Source: Symsagittifera roscoffensis
Taxonomy: Eukaryota > Xenacoelomorpha > Acoela > Convolutidae
DNA length: 60,000 bases
NCBI RefSeq assembly: GCF_963678635.1
Contig: NC_087066.1
Span: forward strand, 49,783,581-49,843,580
Reading direction: 5' to 3'
Numbering within the stretch: position 1 is the stretch's first letter; every line of letters begins with the position of its first letter. Made by a program: the position numbers and the translations under genes. Shown in pieces: positions 1-12,394 of this stretch. The notes below the pieces were generated by a model. It worked only from the letters and a program-made list of their open reading frames with translations. It did no database searches and was not told the DNA's origin.

Positions 1-1058
1 GTAACTGGTCAGAATGATACTGTATCATCAAACATAATTAACAAAATGTATGAAATATATTTCTTATCCGCATCACATCGACTCACTACGTGCTACAATT
101 GGCTTCAAACTACATTACTATATCCTTCTAACATTTTAACTAATCAGCACTCTGAGGACATGACGTAAGACAAAGAAGGTCTTTTCTGACTTTTAGTGAT
201 CTTGTCTCAATTTAAAACTTCTTCTCCTAGGGATGAAAAAAGTTGAGACGCAGGACAGTCCTACCAACCAACACACTAACATTATCCTTCTATTTTCTTC
301 CCTTTGGAAATTTTGTTGTAATTGGCCCTGAAGGTTAAAAGTAAGAAATTCGGTGGTTATAAGAAACAATGAAATAATCATCTCCCTCTTCAAGCGATTA
401 TGCAAGTCTTTCATGTCACCACAAAGTGCACAGTTTTCCTAGTTGATTAAAAATAATCATCCAGACAGGAATACTTTAAATACACTCTCCACTCAAGCTT
501 TTCCAATTGAATAAGACGTGTCTCTAAAAACTTGAGTATAATCACAATGCAAATGCAAATTTATAAAAGCAGTAATTTTACCTCTAAATAACAAAAAGTT
601 TTCTTTTCATCAATTTTCAAATTTGATCTGAGTTGCGTTGGTTTGTCATTTGATTTTTTCTCACACAAAACAATTCTAAGTTTGAATTTCCTCTTCCTTT
701 TTATCCTTTGTTCGTTCTCTCATTTCATTTCCGTTGCTTAGAAGTTCTGAGACTTCTAGATTAGTTTAATCTTTCATTTTTCTGCATCTTGTCATCCGGT
801 TACTGTTAGTGCTCTATATTTTTCTCCTGTGACATCGACTCTGCACTCTCGGCTTCTGTCTCTTGCAAAACATCGGTGTAATTTTTGACACTTTTGGAGG
901 CAGTCTCCCAACACCTCTGCTCTTCTACCCTTTGTTTGCATTAAGATAGAAGGTCTACATCAGTTTCCCTATCACTGCAGAAGCTTTTGTTGAATCACAA
1001 CGTCAAAATTTTGTCCAGATCTTCCTTTAACATTTCCTTTCTTTCTCTTCTATCACAA

Positions 1059-3193
1059 TCAATCGCTTTCAACGTTCTTTTCACTGCGGTAATTACTGAA
1101 TTCCGTTGGGTCACAAAAGTATGCTTGAAAACTTCTGATCCGATGTCCATCTGACACGAAGTTTATACTCTGCTGTGCTTCGACATATGCTTTTTGGCAT
1201 ACTCGTACAACTAAGTAGTCATGTTGGCTCTGAATCATGGCATCAGTCGTGTTCTGGACCATATTTTTGTAACTTCTATCGGAACGTTCAATAATTTGCA
1301 CCTTGTCTCAAAAAGATCTAAATATTTTGGACAATCGAGTTCTTCTAACTGTTCTTTGGTCGGTGCTTCCTGTCAATTATTCTCTTTAACGAGAGCTTCT
1401 AGCCATCAAATTGCCCCCATAACTCCAATTATCACTTTTGTTATGGGCTGTGATGAGTCTGGTAAGCCAACGGAGAGCAGTTCTCCAGAGTTCCAGAATA
1501 ACATCAGATTACTTCGCCCAGGACACCACCATGTTTGTAGCAAACAATGGCGTGGGAACTCATCATGTGTCAACATGATTATTCTCCAATTTCGCTTTCC
1601 TGACGCTTTCAGCAGTGGTTTCATTTTCATCATCACTCTGTGGTTTTCTTAACTATTGTCTATTGCATTGTAATCCATTGCTGTTGATCCTTTCTGCTTC
1701 TGTCTTTTAAAATCACTTAAATTCCCCCTAGCATATTCCATGAACTACTTTTCCAGTATCGGCTTTAATTCGTCCTTGGTTCTTTCTGGAACTGCGGTGA
1801 ACATCTTACAGAGTAACTCGTAAGATTTCTCCGACATTCTCGCAAGTCTCACACATTTTGGTACTGAGAAAGCTTGATGCACTATCGTCCTTGTGCTTTT
1901 TACGTCCACTGCCACGAAATGTACTGGATATCGGATTTTTTGCACATTGGAGCCATCGCCGAGCCTACTAGGTAGGGAGCTCCAGACGTTTTGCGATAAC
2001 TTTAACTTTGCTTTATGTTCATCTCCACTTATAACGCTTCTCTCTATTTTCCGGTATGCTTCTGTTCAGTTTGTAACACTCCCGGAAAAACTTCTTCCCT
2101 GATGGCCAGAACAATCTCATGTTTTTGTTCTAGATTCAAAAGTGACTCTAAAGAACCAAAAATGCTGTAGAACCCTAGTGCAGTCACCAGATTCACTTCA
2201 GTTCCTCCATGACATCTGCGATCAGTACCATTTCCGTTCTCGTTTTTATTACCGTATTTCCATTTCCGAACAGTATCTTCAATTGCTGTCTCGGAAGTGA
2301 TTTCACGCAATCAAGAACACCACACATATGACCTTCTAGTTCACAGATCTTCGCCAGACAGATACCAGGTTTTACCCAGTCTTCTGGTCCCCAGCCAGTC
2401 AACTCTACACTGTTCTGTCAGTTGCTCCTAGAAGCTGTAGTCATCAAATTGTAAATGCTGTTGAGATCGCGCTTCCAATTCCCTCTGTACATCCTGCGTT
2501 GCTCGCAATATCGAATCAGCGTTTGGAATCGGGCATAACGTTGGCTTCATTAATTCCCACACTACCATCAAGCTGGTTCTCAGTAATTCATCTGAAAATA
2601 CCAATCCAAACTCCATTCTGAGGCAGATTTTGGTATGGAAGGTGCAGTCACCTTTTCTTCCAATACAATTCCTAGTTTGACTTGCTGACTGGTAATACTT
2701 CTTATTGTTGATATTCTTGAAAACCAGAATCTCAGTAACACAGCTTGTTCATAATCGAAGTAATAGTCCACATTGATGAAAGGATTGTTTGCCATTCCAA
2801 CAATTCCCGCCACAGAGTGGTATGACTTCTTTCTGATTGGTCCACAGTTTTAACTGGATTTCAGCAGTGTCTCCATTGATTTTTTCTTCAGCCTAAGCTC
2901 TCCATTTGAGAATCTTCGGATCTCGTCGAGCTTCCTCAAGGGTTCTAGTTTCACAGGTTCCTTCATATTCACTCGCAGTGGCTCGCTTTGGTGAAGGTCT
3001 AACAGCGCTTGTTTGAGCAAGGTCTCGCCAATTCACTGCCTTCTCTCAGCTTTTTCGCACAGGTAATTAACGCCGGTACCGACATTTGTTCCAACATGAA
3101 ATGGACGAAACAGAGAGCGTCTCTCCGTTTCGCACACGCTACTGCCGCTCCTTCAGAAATCATAAGGTCTCTTAACCTCGTCATCACGAGCAC
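1059..3193 (-). pseudogene. Decayed minus-strand ORF of tandem unit 1, function not recognised
   Basis: Read from 3193 downwards, peptide-like stretches follow one another through all three minus frames: 3193-2999, 2813-2428, 2402-2044, 1945-1745, 1636-1406 and 1301-1059. They are separated by stops and frameshifts at short intervals, as in a decayed long reading frame. Recognisable local composition includes an acidic/aromatic segment (FINVDYYFDYEQAV) and basic Lys/Arg-rich stretches. The same succession occurs in the other two tandem units, so it is a property of the unit. I recognise no domain. It may be a further part of the neighbouring retroelement, which is also read on the minus strand, but that is inference. 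Confidence 0.5.
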
Positions 3194-4211
3194 GTTCTCT
3201 CCTTTCGACCTTTTTCTTTCTTCTGACTCATACTCTCACACAGTCAAATAGAATTTACAAAATGCATGAAATAAATTTTTTATCCGCATCACATCGACTC
3301 AATACGTGCTACAAATGGCTTCAAACTACATTACTATATCCTTCTAACATTTTCACTAATCAGCACTCTGAGGACATGACGTAAGATAAAGAAGGTCTTT
3401 TCTGACTTGTAGTGATCTTGTCTCAATTTAAAACTTCTTCTCCTAGGGTTGAAAGTAGGTGAGACTCAGGACAGTCCTACCAACCAACACACTAACATTA
3501 TCCTTCTATTTTCTTCCCTTTGGAAATTTGGTTGTTATTGGCCCTGAAGGTTAAAAGTAAGAAATTCGGTGGTTGTAAGAAACAATGAAATAATCATCTC
3601 CCTCTTCAAGCGATTACGCAAGTCTTTCATGTCACCACAAAGTGCACAGTTTTCCTAGTTGATTAAGAATAATCATCCAGACAGGAATACTTTAAATACA
3701 CTCTCCACTCAAGCTTTTCCAATTGAATAAGACGTGTCTCTAAAAACTTGACTATAATCACAATGCAAATGCAAATTTATAAAAGCAGTAATTTTACCTA
3801 TAAATAACAAAAAGTTTTCTTTTCATCAATTTTCAAATTTGATCTGAGTTGCGTTGGTTTGTCATTTGATTTTTTCCCACACAAAACAATTCTCTTCTTT
3901 AATTTTCTTCTTCCTTTTTATCCTTTGTTCGTTCTCTCATTTCATTTCCGTCGCTTAGAATTTCTGAGACTTCTAGATTCGTTTAATTTTTCATTTTTCT
4001 GCATCTTGTCATCCGGCTACTGTTAGTGCTCTATCTCTTTCTCCTGTGACATCGACTCTGCACTCTCGGTTTCTGTCTCTTGCAAAACATCGGTGCAATT
4101 TTTGACACTTTTGGAGGCAGTCTTCCAACACCTCTGCTCTTCTACCCTTTGTTTGCTTTAAGATACAAGGTCTACATCAGTTTCCCTATCTCTGCAGAAG
4201 CTTTTGATGAA

Positions 4212-6412
4212 TCACAACGTCAAAATTTTATCCAGATCTTCCTTTAACATTTCCTCTCTTTCTCTTCTATCACAATCAATCGTTTTCAACGTTCTTTTCA
4301 CTGCGGTAATTACTGAATTCCGTTGGGTCACAAAAGTATGCTTGAAAACTTCTGATCCGATGTCCATCTGACACGAAGTGTATACTCTGCTCTGCTTCGA
4401 AGTACGCTTTTTGGCATACTCGTACAACTAAGTAGTCATGTTGGCTCTGAATCATGGCATCAGTCGTGTTCTGGACCATATTTTTGTTACTTCTATCGAA
4501 ATGTTCCATAATTTGCACCTTGTCTCTAAAATACTTAAATATTTTGGACAATCGAGTTCTTCTAACTGTTCTTTGGTCGGTGCTTCCTGTCAATTATTCT
4601 CTTTAACGAGAGCTTTCAGCCATCAAACTGCCCCCATAACTCCAATTATCACTTTTGTTATGGGCTGTGATGAGTCTGGTAAGCCCAAGGAGAGCAGCTC
4701 TCCAGAGATCCAGAATAACATCAGATTACTTCGCCCAGGACACCACCATGTTTGTAGCAAACAATGGCGTGGGAACTCATCATATGTCACTATGATTATT
4801 CTCCAATTTCGCTTTCCTGACGCTTCCAGCAGTGGTTTCATTTTCATCATCACTCTGTGGTTTTCCTAACAATCGTCTATTGCATTGTAATTCATTGCTG
4901 TTGATCCTTTCTGCTTCTGTCTTTTAAAATCACTTAAATTCCCCCTAGCATATTCCATGAACTTCTTTTCCAGTATCGGCTTTAATTTTTGGTCTTGATT
5001 TTTTCTGGAACTGCGGCGAACATCTTACAAAGTCACTCGTAAGATTTCTCCGACATTCTTGCAAGTCTCACACATTTTGGTACTGAGAAAGCTTGATCCA
5101 CTATCGTCCTTGTGCTTTTTACGTACACTGCCACGAAATGTACTGGATATCGGATTTTTTGCACATTGGAGCCATCGCCGAGCCTACTAGGTAGGGAGCT
5201 CCAGACGGTCTGCGATAACTTTCATTTTGCTTTATGTTCATCTCCACTTATAACGCTTCTCTCTATTTTCCTGTATGCCTCTGTTCAGTTTGTAACACTC
5301 CCAGAAAAACTTCTTCCCTGATGGCCAGAACAATCTCATTTTTTTGTTCTAGATTCAAAAGCGACTCTAAAGAACCAAAAATGCTGTAGAACCCTAGTGC
5401 AGTCACCAGATTCACTTCAGTTCCTCCATGACATCTGCGATCAGTTCCATTTCCGTTCTCGTTTTTATTACCGTATTTCCATTTCCGAACAGTATCTTCA
5501 ATTGCTGTCTCGGAAGTGATTTCACGCAATCAAGAACTCCACACATATGACCTTCTAGTTCACAGATCTTCGCTAGACAGATACCAGGTTTTACCCAGTC
5601 TTCTGGTCCCCAGCCAGTCAACTCTACACTGTTCTGTCAGTTGCTCCTAGAAGCTGTAGTCATCAAATTGTAAATGCTGTTGAGGTCGCGCTTTCAATTC
5701 CCTCTGTACATCCTGCGTTGCTCGCAATATCGAATCAGCGTTTGGACTCGGGCATCACGTTGGCTTCATTAATTCCCACACTACCATCAAGCTGGTTCTC
5801 AGTAATTCATCTGAAAATACCAATCCAAACTCCATTCTGAGGCAGATTTTGGTATGGAAGGTGCAGTTACCTTTTATTCCAATACAATTCCTAGTTTGAC
5901 TTGCTGTCTGGTAATACTTCTTTTTGTTGATATTCTTGAAAACCGGAATCTCAGTAACACAGCTTGTTCATAATCGAAGTAATAGTCCTCATTGATGAAA
6001 GGATTGTTTGCCATTCCAACAATTCCCGCCACAGAGTGGTATGACTTCTTTCTGATTGGTCCACAGTTTTAACTGGATTTCAGCAGTGTCTCCATCGATT
6101 TTTCCGTCACCCTAAGCTCTCCATTTGAGAATCTTCGGATCTCGTCGAGCTTTCTCAAGGGTTCTAGTTTCACAGGTTCCTTCATATTCACTCGCAGTGG
6201 CTTGCTTTGGTGAATGTCTAACAGCGCTTGTTTGAGCAAGGTCTCGCCAATTCACTGCCTTCTCTCAGCTTTTTTGCACAGGTAATTAACGCCGTTACTG
6301 ACATTTGTTCCAACATGAACCGGACGAAACAGAGAGCGTCTCTCCGTTTCGCACACGCTACTGCCGCTCCTTCAGAAATCCTAAGGTCTCTTAAGCTCGT
6401 CATCAAGAGCAC
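4212..6412 (-). pseudogene. Decayed minus-strand ORF of tandem unit 2
   Basis: This is the unit-2 copy of the reading-frame remnant of unit 1, with the same order of peptide pieces (6412-6218, 5621-5263, 4853-4623, 4593-4276). The 5' piece at 4593-4276 is longer here (105 codons), because a stop present in unit 1 is absent; the shared core is the stretch around NTTDAMIQSQHDYLVVRV. Different copies carry different stops, so the broken state arose at least partly after the tandem duplication. No function recognised. Confidence 0.5.
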
Positions 6413-7469
6413 GTTCTCTCCTTTCGACCTTTTTCTTTCTTCTGACTCATACTCTCACACAGTCAAATAGAATTTACAAAATGCATGAAATAAATTTTTT
6501 ATCCGCATCACATCGACTCAATACGTGCTACAAATGGCTTCAAACTACATTACTATATCCTTCTAACATTTTCACTAATCAGCACTCTGAGGACATGACG
6601 TAAGATAAAGAAGGTCTTTTCTGACTATGAGTGATCTTGTCTCAATTTAAAATTTCTTCTCCTAGGGTTGAAAATAGTTGAGACGCAGGACAGTCCGACC
6701 AACCAACACACTAACATTATCCTTCTTCTCTCTTCCCTTTGGAAATTTGGTTGTTATTGGCCCTGAAGGTTAAAAGTAAGAAATTCGGTGGTTGTAAGAA
6801 ACAATGAAATAATCATCTCCCTCTTCAAGCGATTACGCAAGTCTTTCATGTCACCACAAAGTGAACAGTTTTCCTAGTTGATTAAAAATAATCATCCAGA
6901 CTGGAATAGTTTAAAAGCTTTTCCAATTGAATAAGATTCCACTCAAGCTTTTCCATTTGAATAAGACGTGTCTCTAAAAACTTGAGTATAATCACAATGC
7001 AAATGCAAATTTATAAAAGCAGTAATTTTACCTCTAAATAACAAAAAGTTTTCTTTTCATCAATTTTCAAATTTGATCTGAGTTGCGTTGGTTTGTCATT
7101 TGATTTTTTCTCACACAAAACAATTCTAAGTTTGAATTTCCTCTTCCTTTTTATCCTTTGTTCGTTCTCTCATTTCATTTCCGTCGCTTAGAATTTCTGA
7201 GACTTCTAGATTCGTTTGGTCTTTCATTTTTCTGCATCTTGTCATCCGGCTACTGTTAGTGCTCTATCTCTTTCTCCTGTGACATCGACTCTGAACTCTC
7301 GGTTTCTATCTCTTGCAAAACATCGGTGCAAACTTTGACGCTTTTGGAGGCAGTCTTCCATCACCTCTGCTCTTCTACCCTTTGTTTGCATTAAGGTAGA
7401 AGGTCTACATCAGTTTCCCTATCTCTGTCGAAGCTTTTGCTGAATCACAACGTCAATTTTCTATCCAGA

Positions 7470-9645
7470 TCTTCCTTTAACATTTCCTCTCTTTCTCTTC
7501 TATCACAATCAATCGTTTTCAACGATCTTTTTTTCACTGCGGTAATTACTGAATTCCGTTGGGTCACAAAAGCATGCTTGAAAGCTTCTGATCATATGTC
7601 CATCTGACACGAAGTGTATACTCTGCTGTGCTTCGACATATGCTTTTTGGCATACTCGTACAACTCAGTAGTCATGTTGGCTCTGAATCATGGCATCAGT
7701 CGTGTTCTGGACCATATTTTTGTTACTTCTATCGGAATGTTCAATAATTTGCACCCTGTCTCAAAAAAACTTAAATATTTTGGACAATCGAGTTCTTCTA
7801 ACAGTTCTTTGGTCGGTGCTTCCTGTCAATTATTCTCTTTAACGAGAGCTTCCAGCCATCAAATTGCCCCCATAACTCCAATTATCACATTCGTTATGGG
7901 CTGCGATGAGTCTGGTAAGCCTACGGAGAGCAGCTCTCCAGAGTTCCAGAATAACATCAGATTACTTCGCCCAGGATACCACCATGTTTGTAGCAAACAA
8001 TGGCGTGGGATCTCATCATGTGTCAACATGATTTTTCTCCAATTTCGCTTTCCTGACGCTTCCAGCAGTGGTTTCATTTTCATCATCACTCTGTGGTTTT
8101 TCTAACTATCGTTTACTGCATTGTAATCCATTGCTGATGATCCTTTCTGCTTCTGTCTTTTAAAATCACTTAAATTCCCCCTAGCATATTCCATGAACTT
8201 CTTTTTCCAGTATCGGCTTTAATTCGTCTTTGGTTTTTTCTAGAACTGCGGCGAACATCTTACAGAGTAACTCGTAAGATTTCTCCGACATTCTCGCAAG
8301 TCTCACTCACCCATTTTGGCACTGAGAAAGCTTGATCCACTATCGTCCTTGTGCTTTTTACGTACACTGCCACGAAAAGTACTGGATATCGGATTTTTTG
8401 CACATTGGAGCCATCGCCGAGCCTACTAGGTAGGGAACTTCAGACGTTCTGCTATAACTTTCCTTTTGCCTTACGTTCATATCCACTTATAACGCTTCTC
8501 TCTATTTTTCGGTATGCTTCTGTTTGTAACACTCCCGGAAAAACTTCTTCACTGATGGCCAGAACCATCTCAAGTTTTTGTTCTAGATTCAATAGTGACT
8601 CTAGAGAACCAAAAATGCTGTAGAAGCCTAGTGCAGTCACTAGATTCACTTCAGTTCCTCCATGACATCTGCGATCAGTTCCATTTCCGTTCTCGTTTTT
8701 ATTAACGTATTTCCATTTCCGAACAGTATCTTTAATTGCTGTCTCGCAAGTGATTTCACGCAATCAAGAACTCCAAACATATGACCTTCTAGTCAACAGA
8801 TCTTCGCTTGACAGATAACAGGTTTTACCCAGTCTTCTGGTCCCCAACCAGTCAACTCTACTCTGTTCTGTCAGTTGCTCCTAGAGGCTGTAGTCATCAA
8901 ATTGTAAATGCTGTTGAGGTTGCGCTTTCAATTCCCTCTGTACATCCTGCGTTGCTCGCAATATCGAATCAGCGTTTGGACTCGGGCATCACGTTGGCTT
9001 CATTAATCCCCACACTACCATCAGCTGGTTCTCAGTAATTCATCTGAAAATACCAATCCAAGCTCCATTCTTAGGCAGATTTTGGTATGGAAGGTGCAGT
9101 CACCTTTTCTTCTAATACAATTCCTAGTTTGACTTGCTGACTGGCAATACTTCTTATTGTTGATATTCTTGACAACCAGAATCTCAGTAACACAGCTTGT
9201 TCATAATCGAAGTAATAGTCCTCATTGATGAAAGGATTGTTTGCCATTCCAACAATTCCCGCCACAGAATGGTGTGACTTCTTTCTGATTGGTCCACAGT
9301 TTTAACTGGATTTCAGCAGTGTCTCCATCGACTTTTCCGTCAACCTAAGCTCTCCATTTGAGAATCTTCGGATCTCGTCGAGCTTCCTCAAGGGTTCTAG
9401 TTTCACAGGTTCCTTCATATTCACTCGCAGTGGCTTGCTTTGGTGAATGTCTAACAGCGCTTGTTTGAGCAAGGTCTCGCCAATTCACTGCCCTCTCTCA
9501 GCTTTTTTGCACAGGTAATTAACGCCGGTACCGACATTTGTTCCAACATGAACCGGACGAAACAGAGAGCGTCTCTCCGTTTCGCACACGCTACTGCCGC
9601 TCCTTCAGAAATCATAAGGTCTCTTAAACTCGTCATCAAGAGCAC
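7470..9645 (-). pseudogene. Decayed minus-strand ORF of tandem unit 3
   Basis: This is the unit-3 copy of the same remnant: 9645-9451, 9265-9071, 8763-8452 and 8089-7859 read as minus-strand pieces. The 103-codon piece at 8763-8452 runs on further than in units 1 and 2. The usual mixture of substitutions and indels is seen. The unit stops at about 9698, immediately before the unrelated stretch that leads into the retroelement extension. No function recognised. Confidence 0.5.
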
Positions 9646-9841
9646 GTTCTCTCCTTTCGACCTTTTTCTTTCTTCTGACTCAATCTCTCACACAGTCAGT
9701 CCCCTCAAACACCATGCAAGTTTGAGTTGCAGCTCAGTTCTGACATACGGTATTGCTATCAGAGTATGTATTTCTGGAGTAGTTTGCATTTTTTCTTCAA
9801 AATGACGTAGTACTACTGCCCTCTACGGCAAACTCACCAAT

Positions 9842-11586
9842 TCATCCACCGTTTCTGTGTGCATCTCGGAAGAGACTTATGTTCGGTTTGCCTTCTGCTT
9901 CATTGCATCCTCTAGGTGATTTCCTGTATTCCATCGTTTTCATGTATTCACCTGCGGGCTCGTCCTTCGATACTGTGTCCGATATTGTCAATCGGTTATT
10001 TTCCACTTGGGTCAGCTGCCCTACGACACTTCGCTTTCCGTGGTTCATGCATGATAGTTTGAAACCCCTAAGGGTCTCTCACCACATTGGCTGAGTATTT
10101 CCTCTTCTAGCGTAGCTCCAGTAAGAGTGCGGTCACTCCTCTTGGTTTTATAACTGGCTGAACTTAATCCTGCCATGAGGATGGGTGGCACCATCGCTAC
10201 ATCGGTCATCATTTTCGATGTGCCAGGTAATATGATATCGCCTTGCCCCATCTCACCGCATCTTCAACTGGATTTCGTTTCGCTAAGTTGGCACTTTTCT
10301 TAGGAGGTTCAGAGAGCACCTTTGTATTTCCACTTTTTATTTACATTACCTATCTACCCAACTTCATCTTCATGTCGTTGATCTTGCTAATCACCATTTT
10401 CGATCGCATCGTTCTTTTTTGAGTTTCGGACAGGTATACCACTTCCTCGTTGCTTCCTTGGTGCGTCGTCTTGATCAGAGAGTTTGACTCACTTTCATCA
10501 GTGGCTGAAGCAATTAGCAATTCGCTCATCCTCCCTTTGCATTCGTCCAGCTTGTCAAGGAGTTTCCGCATCAGTGGTCTGTTGAGACCTGATTTCAGCA
10601 TCGATTCGGTCCCGTAGCCCTGCACTACTGTCCAGACCTCCTCCATAAAAGAAACTCTGTCTATACCACAGCCTGTTCTGTTTTCATGATCCTTGTGGTG
10701 AACTTCCCACTCTTCTTCCGACAGGGTTCCCAAGAAAGGTACTCGGTGTGCGCCTTCTCATTTTCTCCTGCGCGGAAACTCCGTTAAAAGTTCCTTTCTT
10801 GTAGTTTCAATATTGCCAGGAGAGCCGCTCTCCGGCAATTTATGGGCTGTATTCATAAAGGCTGAGGGAGGCTCCAGCATAGAATTTTCATCTTCCGCTG
10901 GTTCAGTCATCCCTGCCAACGTTTCTGTTCCTTCTTTGTTTTTGACCACGAAGTTGAAGTCCAGAATAGATGAACCACCTACTGAGACTTTGTCCTCGTC
11001 CTTTCCCGCTTGTCGGGATCCCATTCCATTATTTCTTCTGGTTGACGGTGTTACTTCTCTTCATCTTCTCTCTCTTCATTCTTCACCGAAGGTCCTTACT
11101 CATCATTCATTGTTTCGACTGGAAGCTTTGGCAGACTAGCTTACCTGCTGACCTGTCTTCACGTCCCCGTGTCTCATTATAATTTCTTCACAACCGAAGG
11201 GCGCTAGAGCAGTCCTATTCAGCAGCTTCCCAGTTTATGTCAACTCTGGCCTCACTTTCATGACCCTTAGTGCAGTTTCTTGCAAATCTGCATTGCTTCT
11301 CGTTGCAGTTGGCGCCAGGTCTAGCTTGGCTTATGCTTGCTCGAATCTTCCAGCTTTCGGAGTGTTTGCATTGCTCATCCTTCCCCTCGTCGACTCATCC
11401 ACATAAGAAAACTGCGTAATATGCAGCACGGCAGCGTTTCTGCCTATGAAGAATGGGTCCATCGTTTCGGAGAAGTTTGCCATCCTCCTCTCGTTGCTTT
11501 CGAACGCCTTCTGAAGTTTCTTTCCTATTTTTCTGGTATGGGGAAATTAGTCGAGGAATTGTTGTTGTTTTCCCATTCGTTGCCAA
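9842..11586 (-). pseudogene. 3' end of retroelement extension ORF, unrecognised, broken
   Basis: Minus-strand pieces at 11586-11395, 11024-10758, 10733-10350, 10251-10045 and 10048-9842 follow one another in shifting frames. The longest (10733-10350, 127 codons) is hydrophilic, rich in Glu, Lys and Arg, and could be helical. The 11024-10758 piece is acidic and Pro/Ser-rich. They lie downstream, in reading direction, of the large unrecognised domain at 13590-12395 and probably belong to the same long polyprotein, but stops and frameshifts prevent proof. This part is present only once in the window; the right-hand duplicate begins just upstream of it. No family recognised. Confidence 0.4.
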
Positions 11587-11613
11587 TTTGTTTTGCCAAT
11601 TTGTCGTAAGGTC

Positions 11614-12001
11614 TCAAAATCCAGAGCTTTGGGAACACTTCGAGATGCCCTCTACTCTAACCCTTTCGCCCAGACAATCGCGGAAGTGGTTAATGAAAAT
11701 TACCGCTGTCATGTCGGGCTCTGCTTTTTTCGCAAACAGCAAATCTTCGCTCAATGATTCAGCAATTTTCTGCTCGCACCAATTGAGTGTGCTCCCGTCC
11801 ACTACCGAAATGAGGTTCAGGTGCAACACAGACATCCTGGAACGCGAATGTCACTGAGGGACCGTATATCACCGTCATAAAATCGCTGACGCCCCTAATC
11901 AGTGCTAAGGGATCTGTCCTCATATCTAGGCATAAATCGGTGAGTAGGGGCATGCTTTTTTTCTTCTTTTTTTCTCCAGTGCCGAAGCGATTCTGCTGCA
12001 A
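11614..12001 (-). pseudogene. Retroelement extension fragment, unrecognised
   Basis: Two overlapping minus-strand frames (12001-11759 and 11835-11614) read as protein-like sequence and join by a frameshift near 11760-11835. The first has a poly-Lys run coded by the T-rich tract at about 11958-11975; such homopolymers are frequent sites of frameshift. The segment follows the large domain at 13590-12395 in reading direction. A near-identical copy is at 52409-52796. I recognise no domain. Confidence 0.4.
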
Positions 12002-12394
12002 CAGGTATTAAATTAGAGTGTGTCTTAAATCCCGTATTCTAGTCCAAGAGGCCGTAGACTTTTTCATGTCAAAGTTTTTTCAAGTTCTGCGTCATATGCT
12101 CTGGATATTGGGTTAAAGTAATCAATTCTTCCAACTTTACATGTGTTATTGCAATCAATGTGAGGAGTCCGTCCAGTCGGAGACTCTGTATTCCTTCGGT
12201 CAGCAGCACGGCTAGTCTTTTTCTGAAATCTCTGATCCGAACGTCATAAACAGTCCCAGGATCACTACGAAAGATAATTCCGTAATGGCCTTGAGGAATT
12301 CCCGCGTAGATAGCGAAATTGCCCTGGGTAATTTTTCGCTAGGAAGGACGCGGTCCATCCTGCTCCCAATCCTTCCAACATGCTATCCGTCCTC

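Larger units (their letters stand above)
43..9698. repeat. Three direct tandem copies of a ~3.2 kb unit
   Basis: The stretch that begins with an ATG near position 46 and continues with 'cttatccgcatcacatcgac' recurs at about 3262 and 6481, giving units of roughly 43-3257, 3258-6476 and 6477-9698 (spacing 3216 and 3219 bases). The copies agree along their whole length with scattered substitutions and small indels, for example a short local duplication near 6912-6960 in unit 3 only. The third unit ends inside the motif 'cacacagtca' at about 9698, where sequence unlike the repeat begins. No terminal inverted repeats were seen. The unit carries decayed minus-strand coding sequence (separate entries). 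Confidence 0.93.

Noticed and set aside
1221-1652. 143-codon plus-strand frame in each tandem unit (also 4438-4869, 7614-8105)
   Set aside because: It is the longest frame of the unit and recurs, but its composition is Ser/Phe-rich with no protein logic and lies antisense to the minus-strand remnants. Not excluded entirely.
43-9698. Tandem units as LTRs of the retroelement
   Set aside because: Three adjacent direct copies with coding-like content and no TG...CA ends do not fit LTRs.
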